Made by a program: the position numbers and the translations under genes. The notes beneath the pieces were generated by a model that saw only the letters and a list, made by a program, of their open reading frames with translations, was not told the DNA's origin and made no database searches. Of a DNA stretch of 64,000 nt, positions 56,090 to 64,000 are shown piece by piece (position 1 is the stretch's first letter; each line of letters opens with the position of its first letter). The DNA lies in the NCBI GenBank assembly GCA_963733145.1, contig CAVTCJ010000003.1, positions 372,001-436,000 on the forward strand. Reading direction: 5' to 3'. This DNA is from JAHIKV01 sp963733145 (GTDB taxonomy: Bacteria; Planctomycetota; Planctomycetia; Pirellulales; Thermoguttaceae).

Positions 56090-58064
56090 ATGAACCGGGC
56101 ATACCGCGTTGCGCTGCCGTGTCTTGGATTGTCGTTATTGCTCGCCGGCGTATCCGCGGCGGCCGAAACGAAGCCGAACGACGCCGAGCGGATCGAGCGC
56201 TGGACGAAGTTGCTGCCCGATTCGCCCCGGGGCCTCGGTCCGACGGTCGCAGACCGCACGGCGTGGCAGGCGCTGGCCGAAACTCAATCGTTCACGGGAG
56301 TCGTCAAGCGGGCGGAACGCCTGGCGGCCGAGCCGATCCCCGACTTGCCCGACGATTTATACCTCGACTTTTCCCGCACCGGAAATCGCTCGCGCTATCA
56401 GCGAGTGATGTATCAGCGGCAGGGGAGGATCGGCGTCTTGGCCGTGGCCGAGTGCCTCGAGAATCGCGGCCGATTCCTGCCGGCGCTCGAAGAAATAGTG
56501 CGGGCGATTCGCAGCGAGAAGGCGTGGACGTTGCCGGCGCACGATCGGAGCCTGAAGACCTTCAGGGACGGCGTGCAGGACGTGGACCTGAACGTGGCGA
56601 TGCTGTCGTGGGACCTGGCCACGGTGCGCTACTGGCTGGGAGACAAACTCAGCCCGGGAGTCCGAAAACTGATCGACGCCGAATTGGAGCGGCGGACCTT
56701 CGCCCCGTATTCCAGTCTGGTGAAAACCGGCAAACCGAAGATGTTTTGGCTGAAATGCACGAACAACTGGAACGCCGTATGCTTGGCGGGCGTAACCGGA
56801 TCGGCGTTGGCGACGATCGAATCCCGACAGCGGAGGGCATTTTTCGCCGCCTCGGCCGATAAATACATCGGATACTTCCTGAAAGGATTTACCCCCGACG
56901 GCTATTGCAGCGAGGGGTTGGGCTATTGGAATTACGGCTTCGGGCATTATGTGATGCTGAGCCGAGACGCTGCGTCGGGCCAGCGGCGGCAAGGTGGACT
57001 TGCTGGCTAGGCCCGGCGTCCGTCAAATTGCGCTCTTCGGCCGGCGAATGAAGATCCTGCCGGGCGTCTATCCTGCCTTCGCCGATGCCCATCCGGGCGG
57101 GAAGCCCGATCTGTTTTTGACCGCCCTGCTCAGCCGCCGATATGGATGGGGATTCAACGACCTCGAAACGCGAAGCCGGGCACAACTCGGCGGACTGGTA
57201 ACCCAACCATACGCGTTTGCAGTCTACGGTTTTTACGACGCGGTTCGCGAGAATGAACCGCCGGGGAACGATGAGCCGCTTAGCGGCCCTCACCCCCAGC
57301 CCCTCTCCCAAAGGGAGAGGGGAGTTATTATTGAACGGCCGCAACACGTGCTACGCGATTGGTTCCCCGACGCCGGGGTGCTGATTTGCCGGCCCGCGCC
57401 GAAGGCGAAACATGCCCTGGGTGCGGCGCTGAAGGGCGGGCACAACGCCGAAAATCACAATCACAACGACGTCGGCTCGTTCGTCGTCGCTTTGGGTCGT
57501 TCCACGCCGCTGCTGGACCCCGGCAGCGAAATCTACACCGCCCGCACGTTCAACCAACACCGCTACGAAAGCAAGGTCATCAACTCGTTCGGTCATTCCG
57601 TGCCGCGGGTGGCGGGCCAATTGCAGTCCACGGGACGCCAGGCCGCCGCAAAAGTGCTGAAAACCGACTTCACCGATCAAACGGATACGCTCGTCCTCGA
57701 TCTGACCGCGGCCTACAAGGTCAAAGAGTTGAAGCGTCTGGTTCGCACCTTCGTCTTCTCCCGCGAAGGAGCAGGAATGCTCAAGGTGATCGACCAAGTC
57801 GAGTTCGATAGCCCGCAGTCGTTCGACACGGCTCTGATTACCTTTGACCAGTGGAAGCAGCTTGCCCCGAATCGGCTGCTGGTGGGCAACAAGCCGGACG
57901 AGGTTGTCGTGGAAATCGCGGTCAGCGGCCGGGAGTTCCGCGTCTCCGCCGAGAAGATCGACGAGCAACTCCCCGGCGGCCATAAGCCCACGCGGATCGG
58001 TATCGCGTTGATCCAGCCGGTCGATCGGGCCACGATCACAATGACGATCAAGCCCGCTCCGTAA
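56090..58064 (+). CDS. Heparinase II/III family protein, one frameshift and an in-frame repeat
   Basis: GAGGAG at 56078-56083 sets ATG 56090, which opens a Sec signal (RVALPCLGLSLLLAGVSAAA). An alpha-toroid (VAMLSWDLATVRYWLGDKLS, NNWNAVCLAGVTGSALATIE) and YCSEGLGYWNYGFGHYVMLA follow. One extra base near 56965 separates this from the beta-sandwich half with HNAENHNHNDVGSFVVALGR, which carries conserved His of heparinase II/III lyases. A family B repeat (57287-57322) is translated as GPHPQPLSQRERGV near residue 400. The enzyme family depolymerises uronic-acid polysaccharides; the substrate is unknown. Confidence 0.85.
57287..57322. repeat. Family B repeat inside the heparinase gene
   Basis: CCCTCACCCCCAGCCCCTCT then CCCAAAGGGAGAGGGG, in frame, flanked by CGCTTAGCGGCC and GAACGGCCGC remnants of family I ends. 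Confidence 0.88.
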
Positions 58065-58067
58065 ACG

Positions 58068-58149
58068 GTAGGGTGGGTCAAGCGCAGCGCGGCCCCACCA
58101 GCATCGGAAATATTCATGGTGGGGCAGCGCTTCGCTTGACCCACCCTAC
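58068..58149. repeat. Family A hairpin between convergent genes
   Basis: GTAGGGTGGGTCAAGCGCAG and its facing arm lie between the heparinase stop (58064) and the EboB-like stop (58146), which is the TAG of GTAGGG in the arm itself. Its position and fold suggest a two-way terminator or mRNA end protector. Confidence 0.8.
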
Positions 58150-58955
58150 GCGGGTGTGAAATCGAAGCGGCGGCACTGGCGCATGAACGCCAGCGGATTC
58201 TCGAACACGATCCGCCGGATCAGCGATTCCTCGTGCCCGCGGCGGCGCATGGCCGCCATCAGCGCCGTCAGGGCCAGCGGATCGGACGGTCCCCAATCGG
58301 CCGACGAGGTGACCAGCAGCCGCTCGGGTCCGTAGATTTCGATCATATCGACGGCCCGCTCCGGCGTGACTTTGGTCGTCGGATAGAGGGTCAGGCCGGC
58401 CCAGTAGCCTTCGTCGCGGACCAGCCGGATGGTGTGCTCCTCGCAATGGTCGATCCAGACGCGGTCGCGGTCGACGCGGGCGTCGGACCGCAGCAGGTCG
58501 AGGATCATCCGCGTGCCCAGCAGCTTGTGCTCCAGATGCGGCGTGTGGAAGAGCATCATCTCGCCGCGGTCGAGGGCCAATTGCACCAGGGCTTCGAGCG
58601 TGGCCATCTCGTTTTGCGTGCATTTGTTCAGGCCGATCTCGCCGACGCCCAGCACGTCGGGCAGATCGAGGAACTCGGGCATTTTGGCCATCACCTCACG
58701 GGCGAAGGGGACGTTTTCGGCCTCCTTGGCGTTCACGCCGATCCAGGTGAAGTGGCGGATGCCGTAGTTCGCCGTGCGCCGCGGCTCCCATTCGGTGAGC
58801 TGGCGGAAATAGTCGTAGAAGCTGCCGACGCTGGTGCGGTCGTATCCCATCCAGAAGGCCGGCTCGCCGACCGCCACGCACCCGGCCCGTGCCATGGCCT
58901 GGATGTCGTCCGTCGTGCGGGAGGCGATATGAATGTGCGGTTCGATGAAGTACAT
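58146..58955 (-). CDS. TatD-family metal-dependent hydrolase, EboB-like
   Basis: 269 residues. MYFIEPHIHIASRTTDDIQA at the start has the HxH metal site; EPAFWMGYDRTSVGSFYDYF, GVGEIGLNKCTQNEMATLEA, LFHTPHLEHKLLGTRMIL, WIDHCEEHTI and SSADWGPSDPL follow. This order matches what I recall of EboB, the TatD-like hydrolase in ebo clusters, more than of DNase TatD. The ebo role is transport or processing of a lipid-linked or indole-alkaloid-type precursor in other bacteria; here it is inference. The stop codon lies in a family A repeat, opposite the convergent heparinase gene. Confidence 0.88.
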   Translation of the reverse strand: MYFIEPHIHIASRTTDDIQAMARAGCVAVGEPAFWMGYDRTSVGSFYDYFRQLTEWEPRRTANYGIRHFTWIGVNAKEAENVPFAREVMAKMPEFLDLPDVLGVGEIGLNKCTQNEMATLEALVQLALDRGEMMLFHTPHLEHKLLGTRMILDLLRSDARVDRDRVWIDHCEEHTIRLVRDEGYWAGLTLYPTTKVTPERAVDMIEIYGPERLLVTSSADWGPSDPLALTALMAAMRRRGHEESLIRRIVFENPLAFMRQCRRFDFTPA

Positions 58956-59078
58956 GGCAGGGGTCGGCGGTCAGAGGTCAGAGATCAGAGGTCGGAGGTC
59001 GCAGGTCAGAGACGAACTGCGGTCGCATTGGCGGCAAAACGTCGACTGCCGCTGGCGGTTTCGCAATGAACTGGTTTC

Positions 59079-59306
59079 TCACTCTTCGCACGTCAACGAA
59101 AACGCGACTTGCACCCGCTCGGCCCGACCGGGCCCGTCGGAGGCGACTATTTCCAGCCCGCGGCGGATTTGCGCCAATCGTGGGTCGTCGCTCGGTCCGT
59201 CGCGGCGGTCGATCCGGTCCATCGCGGCAGCCAGTTCGATCAGGCGGCAGCGGATGCCGAGAAATTCGCTGTCCAAGGTTGTCGGGACGGTCGCGGACGG
59301 TGGCAT
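59079..59306 (-). CDS. Small hypothetical protein
   Basis: 75 residues. AAGGAGGA at 59315-59322, eight bases from ATG 59306, is an unusually good ribosome site and decides the start. The protein reads LDSEFLGIRCRLIELAAAMD, RIDRRDGPSDDPRLAQIRRG and ends VAFSLTCEE, mostly helical and soluble. I do not recognise it. It lies upstream of the EboB-like gene on the same strand, across a GGTCAGAG tandem repeat (about 58968-59010). Confidence 0.65.
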   Translation of the reverse strand: MPPSATVPTTLDSEFLGIRCRLIELAAAMDRIDRRDGPSDDPRLAQIRRGLEIVASDGPGRAERVQVAFSLTCEE

Positions 59307-59525
59307 TATGGTAGTCCTCCTTGCCAAAGACTATAAATACCCGGAGCGATATGTGCAACTCCAGCGCCGCGGAGAAGAAATAACGCCGATTTCCATAGAT
59401 TTCGGCGGCACAAGCAGTTGCGACAGTTTCAGCAAGAAGGCCAGAAACAGCACGTGTCTATCAATGCGACATCGGCGTCGATTGCATAGACACGAACACC
59501 GATTGCCACTACCGAGCCGTTGTGT

Positions 59526-59601
59526 GCCACTGCTGGCTTGCCCAGCAGTGAATCCGCTAACCAATTGTGCCGCCACTGCTGGACAAGCCAGCAGTGGCAC
59601 G
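59526..59601. repeat. Family M palindrome (GTGCCACTGCTGGCTTGCCC type)
   Basis: GTGCCACTGCTGGCTTGCCC and CCACTGCTGGACAAGCCAGC then AGTGGCAC form facing arms in the gap before the coiled-coil gene. The rest of 59307-59656 shows no gene. Confidence 0.8.
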
Positions 59602-59656
59602 CCATGCTTGAGAGAAACATGCGAAGCTGCAAGTGATTGTCGGGACCGGGGCGTCG

Positions 59657-61102
59657 TTAGAACCGGTAGTACATACCGCTGCCTGAGCCGCCGCTTTTCG
59701 GTGGCTCGCGTTTCTTGTACAGATCGCTGACGCTGCCGGAGGACTTTTTCGGGACCCCTTGGTCCGGTTGGGCGCGGAAGTCGTTGGGGTTTGCCCCGCG
59801 TCCGTAACGGACCACGTGGGAGAGGTCTTTCCAGCCCATGCCTTGGAGCAGGTCGCCGAGCTGGATTTTGGGGGTTCGCAGCAGATCGGCCTCGTTTTGA
59901 ATTTTGGTGAAGGCCGTCAACTGGGCCGGGTCGCCCTTCTCGGTTGGGGCATCGCCCAGAATCAACGCGTTAGTGTTGGGGGTGATTGCGCCGACCACTT
60001 CATTTTTGTTCGAACCTTTGTCGGAAATGTAGCAATCGACCGCGCCGCCGTTGATCTGGATGATATTGATCAGCGTGTCGAGGTCGCTCGTGCCGTCGCC
60101 GTTCAGGTCGATCTTTCCGGCGATGGCGAAGTGCCGCTTCTTATTCGCACTCCATAGGACCGTGTGAATCCGGTCGCCGGGGATGATGGGATTGCTCATC
60201 TGGTCGTCCAGCACGCGGGCCTCGGCCAGATGTTCGCCGATGATATGCGTGATCTCGATGCTCCCCTTCTTGTCCTTGACCGTGAGGTTGGAGTTTTCCC
60301 CCGGATAGACGCTGAAGGTGACCTGGCGGGTGAGGTTGTCGGCCCGGCCCAGATTGATCCAGACGGTGCCTTCGCGCTGGTTGGCCCAGAGGACTTCGCC
60401 GTCGGGAGCATCGATTGTTCCCTTGGTATACTCCTCGATGGTCCTCGTAAGCTGGTCGATGATGGCGCCGCGTTTGGCGGAGAGTTCTTTCTCGGTTTTG
60501 ATCCTGGATTCGGCGTCAGCGAGTTGTTTGTCGGCGTCCACGCGGGTGGCCTTCAAGTCCGCGGCCAACTTGCGCACTTCTTCATTCTTGCGTGTGACCT
60601 CGGTCTTGAACTTCGCGCTTTCCGCGGCCCGCTCGTCGTTGGCCTTGACGCTGGCGTCCTGGAACTGCTTGATTTGCGAATCCTTGCTTGCCTCGCGGAC
60701 GGCGTACTGCGCGTCGAGCCGCTTGTTCTCGGCCTTGGCGGCGTCCAGGTCGGCGTTCTTCTCCTCGATCGTCTTGAGCATCTTCGCCAACAGCTCCCGG
60801 TATTTGCGGGACTGCTCGGGATAGCTCTGGCCGTACTTCTGCATGTCCTCGTTGAACCTGTCGGTGACGGCCTTGATGTCATCGGTCGGCGCCAAGCCGA
60901 TCATCCTCTTCAACTCCTTGAGGTTATCCTCCAACGATTGGATCTGCCCGGTCTTCCGGCTGGCCTCGTCGGCGTTGGTCTTGGCTTTCAGCGCGGCTTC
61001 CTCCGCGTTGCGGTAACAGACGTAAGTGCTCACCCCGAGAATGATGGTAAGCATGACGAAGCCGATCAGAACGATATGCAGAGCTTGATTTTCGCGGGCC
61101 AT
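59657..61102 (-). CDS. Single-pass membrane protein with long coiled coil
   Basis: 481 residues from ATG 61102. One membrane helix near the N-terminus (LHIVLIGFVMLTIILGVSTY) is followed by a coiled coil from about 35 to 230 (YRELLAKMLKTIEEKNADLD, KNEEVRKLAADLKATRVDAD). A globular beta-rich part comes next (GEVLWANQREGTVWINLGRA), with an EF-hand/dockerin-like loop (IDLNGDGTSDLDTLINI), and a Ser/Gly-rich tail. It resembles membrane proteins conserved in Pirellulales without assigned role. ATG 61141 is possible but less supported. Confidence 0.8.
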   Translation of the reverse strand: MARENQALHIVLIGFVMLTIILGVSTYVCYRNAEEAALKAKTNADEASRKTGQIQSLEDNLKELKRMIGLAPTDDIKAVTDRFNEDMQKYGQSYPEQSRKYRELLAKMLKTIEEKNADLDAAKAENKRLDAQYAVREASKDSQIKQFQDASVKANDERAAESAKFKTEVTRKNEEVRKLAADLKATRVDADKQLADAESRIKTEKELSAKRGAIIDQLTRTIEEYTKGTIDAPDGEVLWANQREGTVWINLGRADNLTRQVTFSVYPGENSNLTVKDKKGSIEITHIIGEHLAEARVLDDQMSNPIIPGDRIHTVLWSANKKRHFAIAGKIDLNGDGTSDLDTLINIIQINGGAVDCYISDKGSNKNEVVGAITPNTNALILGDAPTEKGDPAQLTAFTKIQNEADLLRTPKIQLGDLLQGMGWKDLSHVVRYGRGANPNDFRAQPDQGVPKKSSGSVSDLYKKREPPKSGGSGSGMYYRF

Positions 61103-61333
61103 GAGTGGACGTTCCCCTTGCTCTTTCCGTAATAGAGTCAATACCTTCCCTAAGTTTAACTAGCCAATTATCTGCTGTCAACGAAACGCCATGCCGCAAG
61201 TAAAGCAGAATTGTCCTATAAATACTGACAAGAAGATTGCGGACAGGAAAAATGGGGGGGGCCATGTGGCGGCTGCCGGGCTTGCAAGCCCCCTTGTTGC
61301 AGGGGTGTGTGGCAAGAAATCCCGGCAATGCGG

Positions 61334-61399
61334 TCATTCTGAGCGGAGCGAAGAATCTCTGTGATTCCAGCCAGATTCTTCGCTTCGCCCGGAATGACG
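61334..61399. repeat. Family H palindrome
   Basis: TCATTCTGAGCGGAGCGAAG with the facing CTTCGCTTCGCCCGGAATGA, a version of the widespread repeat also at 40801-40872 and 45291-45363. The gap 61103-61507 has no gene. Confidence 0.85.
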
Positions 61400-61507
61400 C
61401 CAACGCCATGAAATCGTGCCGCACACTTGCAGGGTAAGTCCTTGCGTGCCGCGCGAAAATGACTGAGAATCGGGGTCTTAACCTCTTCTACGGCAGCGAA
61501 CAGTATT

Positions 61508-64000
61508 ATGAAGGACCATACTCGACAAACCGCGTTCCCCGGCTTTGGAGGCGAGGAGCAGGATAAAGCGGCCGCGGCGGCACAACCGGCCGCTGAAGCG
61601 GCCGGCCCTCCGGGTTGGTGCGGCAGTGCAACTGCCACACCAACGGGATCTGCCGCAACTACGGCAGCGGTCGGCCCTCAACCTTCGCCACCCGAAACGC
61701 TGGCTGGGCGAACGGTCTGGGTGATCGACGCCCATTCGTTGATCCATCAGGTCTTTCACGCCCTGCCGGAGATGACCAGTCCGCGGGGCGAGCCGGTGGG
61801 GGCCGTCTTCGGCTTCACCCGCGACCTGCTCTACCTGCTCGAAGAGAAGAGGCCGGACTATCTGTTTTGCGCGTTCGATTTGCCGGGCAAGACCTTCCGG
61901 CACGAAATGTACGATCAATACAAGATACAGCGGGCCGAAATGCCCGACGACCTGGCCCCGCAGTTTCCGCCCATCCGCCGAGTGATCGCCGCCCTGGGCA
62001 TTCCCGCGCTGGACTGCGAATCCTACGAGGCCGACGACGTGCTGGCCACCGTCGCCCGCCGGACCGACCGGCTCGGCGGACAATGTTTCCTGGTGACCGG
62101 CGACAAGGACTGCCGCCAGCTTATCACCGAGCGGGTGAAGGTCTACAACATCCGCAAGAACGAAATCTACGACGAGGCGAAGCTGCTCGTCGACTGGGGA
62201 ATCGCGCCGAGCCAGGTGGTCGATTTCCAGGCCCTGGTCGGCGATTCGGTGGACAACGTGCCGGGCGTGCCGCTCGTCGGACCGAAGTTCGCCCGGCAAC
62301 TGCTCGAACAATACGGCACGCTAGAGTCCGTACTCGATCACGCCGGCGAAGTGCCGGGCGCAAAACGGCAGGAAAACCTGCTGAAATTCCGCGATCAGGC
62401 GCTGCTCAGCCGCGACCTGGTCCGCCTCCACGACGACGTTCCGCTGTCGCTCGACTGGCCTGCGGGGCGGGCGGGACGCATCGATCTCGACGCCGCACTG
62501 GCCCTGTTCCACGACTTCGGCTTCCGCAGCATCGGGCAGAAACTAAAGGCGCTGGTTGGCGAGCGACGAGCTTCAGTTGAGGGGCGCGGGCTGGCCGCTT
62601 CAGCGGCCAGTGGCCAGCGCGAAACCGCAAGCGGCGAATCTCCGAACCCCGAGCCCCGAGCCCCGGATTCACTGGCCGCTAAAGCGGCCAGCCCTCTTCA
62701 TCCGGCGCCGAAGCGGCAAGCCCTTTTCACCCGGCTGCTGAGGCGGCCAGCCCTCGAACGAATCTCGTCGATACGCCCGAAGAGTTCCAGAAATTCCTCG
62801 AGCAACTGCGGCGGCAGCGGTGCATCTCGATCGACACCGAAACGACTAGCGTCCGCCCGCGCTGGGCGAAGCTCGTGGGCATCTCGATGGCCTGGAACGA
62901 CGACGAGGCCTGGTATTTGCCCATCCGCGCCGGGAGGCGAAACACATCTCGACGAGACGGCGACACTGGCCGCCTTGAAGCCGATCCTGGAAGACCCGAC
63001 GGTCGAAAAGATCGGGCAGAACCTCAAGTACGACATGATCGTGCTTCGCGCGGCGGGTGTCCAACTGGCCGGCGTGGCGATGGATACGATGGTCGCCAGC
63101 TATCTGCTCGAAGCCGGGCGCCGCAACCATAGCCTCGACGAACTGGCCCGATCCTATCTCGGCCACGAGACCATCAAAATTACGGAACTGATCGGCACGG
63201 GCAAGAATCAGATACGAATGGACGAGGTTCCCGTCCGCCGGGTGGCCGATTATGCCGGCGAAGACGCTTGGGTCCCGTACAGATTGCGGCCGATCCTGAC
63301 CGAAAAACTGGCCGAGGCGGACCGCGGCGTCTCCCCTCTCCCTTTGGGAGAGGGGCCGGGGGTGAGGGCGGATTGGCGACCGGCCGGCCCTCACCCTAAC
63401 CCTCTCCCAAAGGGAGAGGAGACTGCCGGCCTTTACGATTTGCTCCAGTTGCTGGAACTCCCGCTGATCGACGTGCTGGCCGACATGGAGTATTGGGGCA
63501 TCAAGGTGGATGCCGACCGGCTCGGCGGGCTGAGCCTCCGCTACGGCCGGCGGATGGAGGAGTTGGAGAAGGAGATTCACCGCCAGGCGGGCCGCGCGGT
63601 GAACATTGCCTCGCCCAAGCAACTCCAGGAGTTGTTGTTCACCGAACTGAAACTGCCGGTGATGAAGAAGACCGCGAAGACGGGCCCCAGCACCGACGCC
63701 GAAGTGCTCGAAGAGCTGGCTCCGCTGCATCCGCTGCCGGCCTTGATTCTGCAATATCGGCAGTACGCCAAGTTGAAGAACACCTACGTCGACGCACTGC
63801 CGGCGATGATCTGCCCTGAGACGGGCCGGGTCCACGCCTCCTTCCAGCAGGCCGTCACGGCGACCGGCCGGCTGAGTTCGAGCGATCCGAACCTGCAAAA
63901 CATCCCGGTGCGTACCGAGGAGGGGCGCGAAATCCGCTCGGCGTTCATCGCCGGCCGTGAGGACTGGGTCCTGCTGGCGGCCGACTACTCGCAGATCGAG
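61508..64000 (+). CDS. polA: DNA polymerase I, 3' end beyond the window, two frameshifts, many in-frame repeats
   Basis: The 5' nuclease domain starts at VWVIDAHSLIHQVFHALPEM (about residue 72), with ESYEADDVLATVARR, VTGDKDCRQLI and GDSVDNVPGVPLVGPKFA. After frame changes near 62755 and 62935, the 3'-5' exonuclease follows with CISIDTETTSVRP, GQNLKYDMIVLRAAGV and YAGEDAWVPYR, so all three exo motifs keep their acidic residues. Then comes the polymerase N-terminal part (ITASPKQLQELLF-like NIASPKQLQELLF, ATGRLSSSDPNLQNIPVRTE, LLAADYSQIE) before the window ends. Repeats are translated at the N-terminus (family D, 61586-61605, and a GGCAGTGCAACTGCC palindrome), between nuclease and exonuclease (family D, 62588-62750), and before the polymerase (family B twice, 63331-63420). 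All sit in linkers. Confidence 0.93.
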   Translation, partial: MKDHTRQTAFPGFGGEEQDKAAAAAQPAAEAAGPPGWCGSATATPTGSAATTAAVGPQPSPPETLAGRTVWVIDAHSLIHQVFHALPEMTSPRGEPVGAVFGFTRDLLYLLEEKRPDYLFCAFDLPGKTFRHEMYDQYKIQRAEMPDDLAPQFPPIRRVIAALGIPALDCESYEADDVLATVARRTDRLGGQCFLVTGDKDCRQLITERVKVYNIRKNEIYDEAKLLVDWGIAPSQVVDFQALVGDSVDNVPGVPLVGPKFARQLLEQYGTLESVLDHAGEVPGAKRQENLLKFRDQALLSRDLVRLHDDVPLSLDWPAGRAGRIDLDAALALFHDFGFRSIGQKLKALVGERRASVEGRGLAASAASGQRETASGESPNPEPRAPDSLAAKAASPLHPAPKRQALFTRLLRRPALERISSIRPKSSRNSSSNCGGSGASRSTPKRLASARAGRSSWASRWPGTTTRPGICPSAPGGETHLDETATLAALKPILEDPTVEKIGQNLKYDMIVLRAAGVQLAGVAMDTMVASYLLEAGRRNHSLDELARSYLGHETIKITELIGTGKNQIRMDEVPVRRVADYAGEDAWVPYRLRPILTEKLAEADRGVSPLPLGEGPGVRADWRPAGPHPNPLPKGEETAGLYDLLQLLELPLIDVLADMEYWGIKVDADRLGGLSLRYGRRMEELEKEIHRQAGRAVNIASPKQLQELLFTELKLPVMKKTAKTGPSTDAEVLEELAPLHPLPALILQYRQYAKLKNTYVDALPAMICPETGRVHASFQQAVTATGRLSSSDPNLQNIPVRTEEGREIRSAFIAGREDWVLLAADYSQIE
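62588..62750. repeat. Family D palindromes inside polA
   Basis: CTGGCCGCTTCAGCGGCCAG at 62590-62609, CTGGCCGCTAAAGCGGCCAG at 62672-62691 and two degenerate copies. The first gives the peptide GLAASAASG, as in fecR. Confidence 0.9.
63331..63420. repeat. Two inverted family B repeats inside polA
   Basis: CCCCTCTCCCTTTGGGAGAG at 63333 and CCTCACCCTAACCCTCTCCC at 63389, in frame, encoding VSPLPLGEGPGVRADW and GPHPNPLPKGEE. Confidence 0.9.

Overview
The window looks like a planctomycete chromosome fragment, probably from a Pirellulales-like relative, and quite possibly a metagenome-assembled one. Evidence: high GC; a DUF1559 prepilin-type protein; three PEP-CTERM proteins ending in almost the same CYAW..RK tail; a FecR-type regulator with its own ECF sigma factor; secreted Gfo/Idh/MocA and metallophosphoesterase proteins with twin-arginine signals; and the PVC-type small basic protein. 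An OmpH-lpxC-lpxA cluster indicates a lipid A outer membrane. I saw no tRNA, rRNA or CRISPR array.

Layout. 0-4.4 kb: forward cluster of di-haem peroxidase, Tat metallophosphoesterase, SoxA-like lipoprotein cytochrome and sulfurtransferase. 4.5-10.7 kb: housekeeping genes purE, ald, der, family-4 UDG, small basic protein and hemB. 10.9-14.1 kb: small proteins, a DUF4160/DUF2442 pair and a broken uroporphyrinogen-decarboxylase-like gene. 14.3-15.9 kb: an IS4/Tn5-like element inserted in a palindrome. 16-21.7 kb: two GH106-like glycosidase modules fused in frame. 21.8-26 kb: PAS-GAF-receiver signalling protein, small membrane protein and fumC. 26-34.7 kb: reverse-strand secreted-protein block (two paralogous metallophosphoesterases, DUF1559, PEP-CTERM proteins, FecR/NPCBM, sigma). 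35-40.5 kb: Gfo/Idh/MocA, a hairpin array, exported and membrane proteins. 41-44.7 kb: lipid A cluster. 46-51 kb: HlyD adaptor, toroid protein, a RAYT-like transposase between REP palindromes, HEAT-repeat protease. 52.5-59 kb: F5/8C glycosidase-like protein, EboF-like phosphatase, heparinase, EboB-like hydrolase. 59.6-64 kb: coiled-coil membrane protein and the 5' part of polA.

The outstanding feature is the density of short palindromic repeats, at least a dozen families, between genes and also in frame inside fumC, udg, polA, a FecR gene, a GH106 gene and a heparinase. One family (core CTGGCCGCTTCAGCGGCCAG) flanks a Y1/RAYT-type transposase on both sides and recurs inside polA and fecR, where it encodes the same peptide. 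This looks like a planctomycete REPtron whose REPs act as coding insertions, much like Rickettsia palindromic elements.

Caution: about fifteen genes, including probably essential der, lpxC and polA, are broken by apparent one-base indels. The ones I examined closely mostly sit at short homopolymers. This suggests sequencing or assembly error for most, so frameshifted genes are given as one feature each with the break noted.
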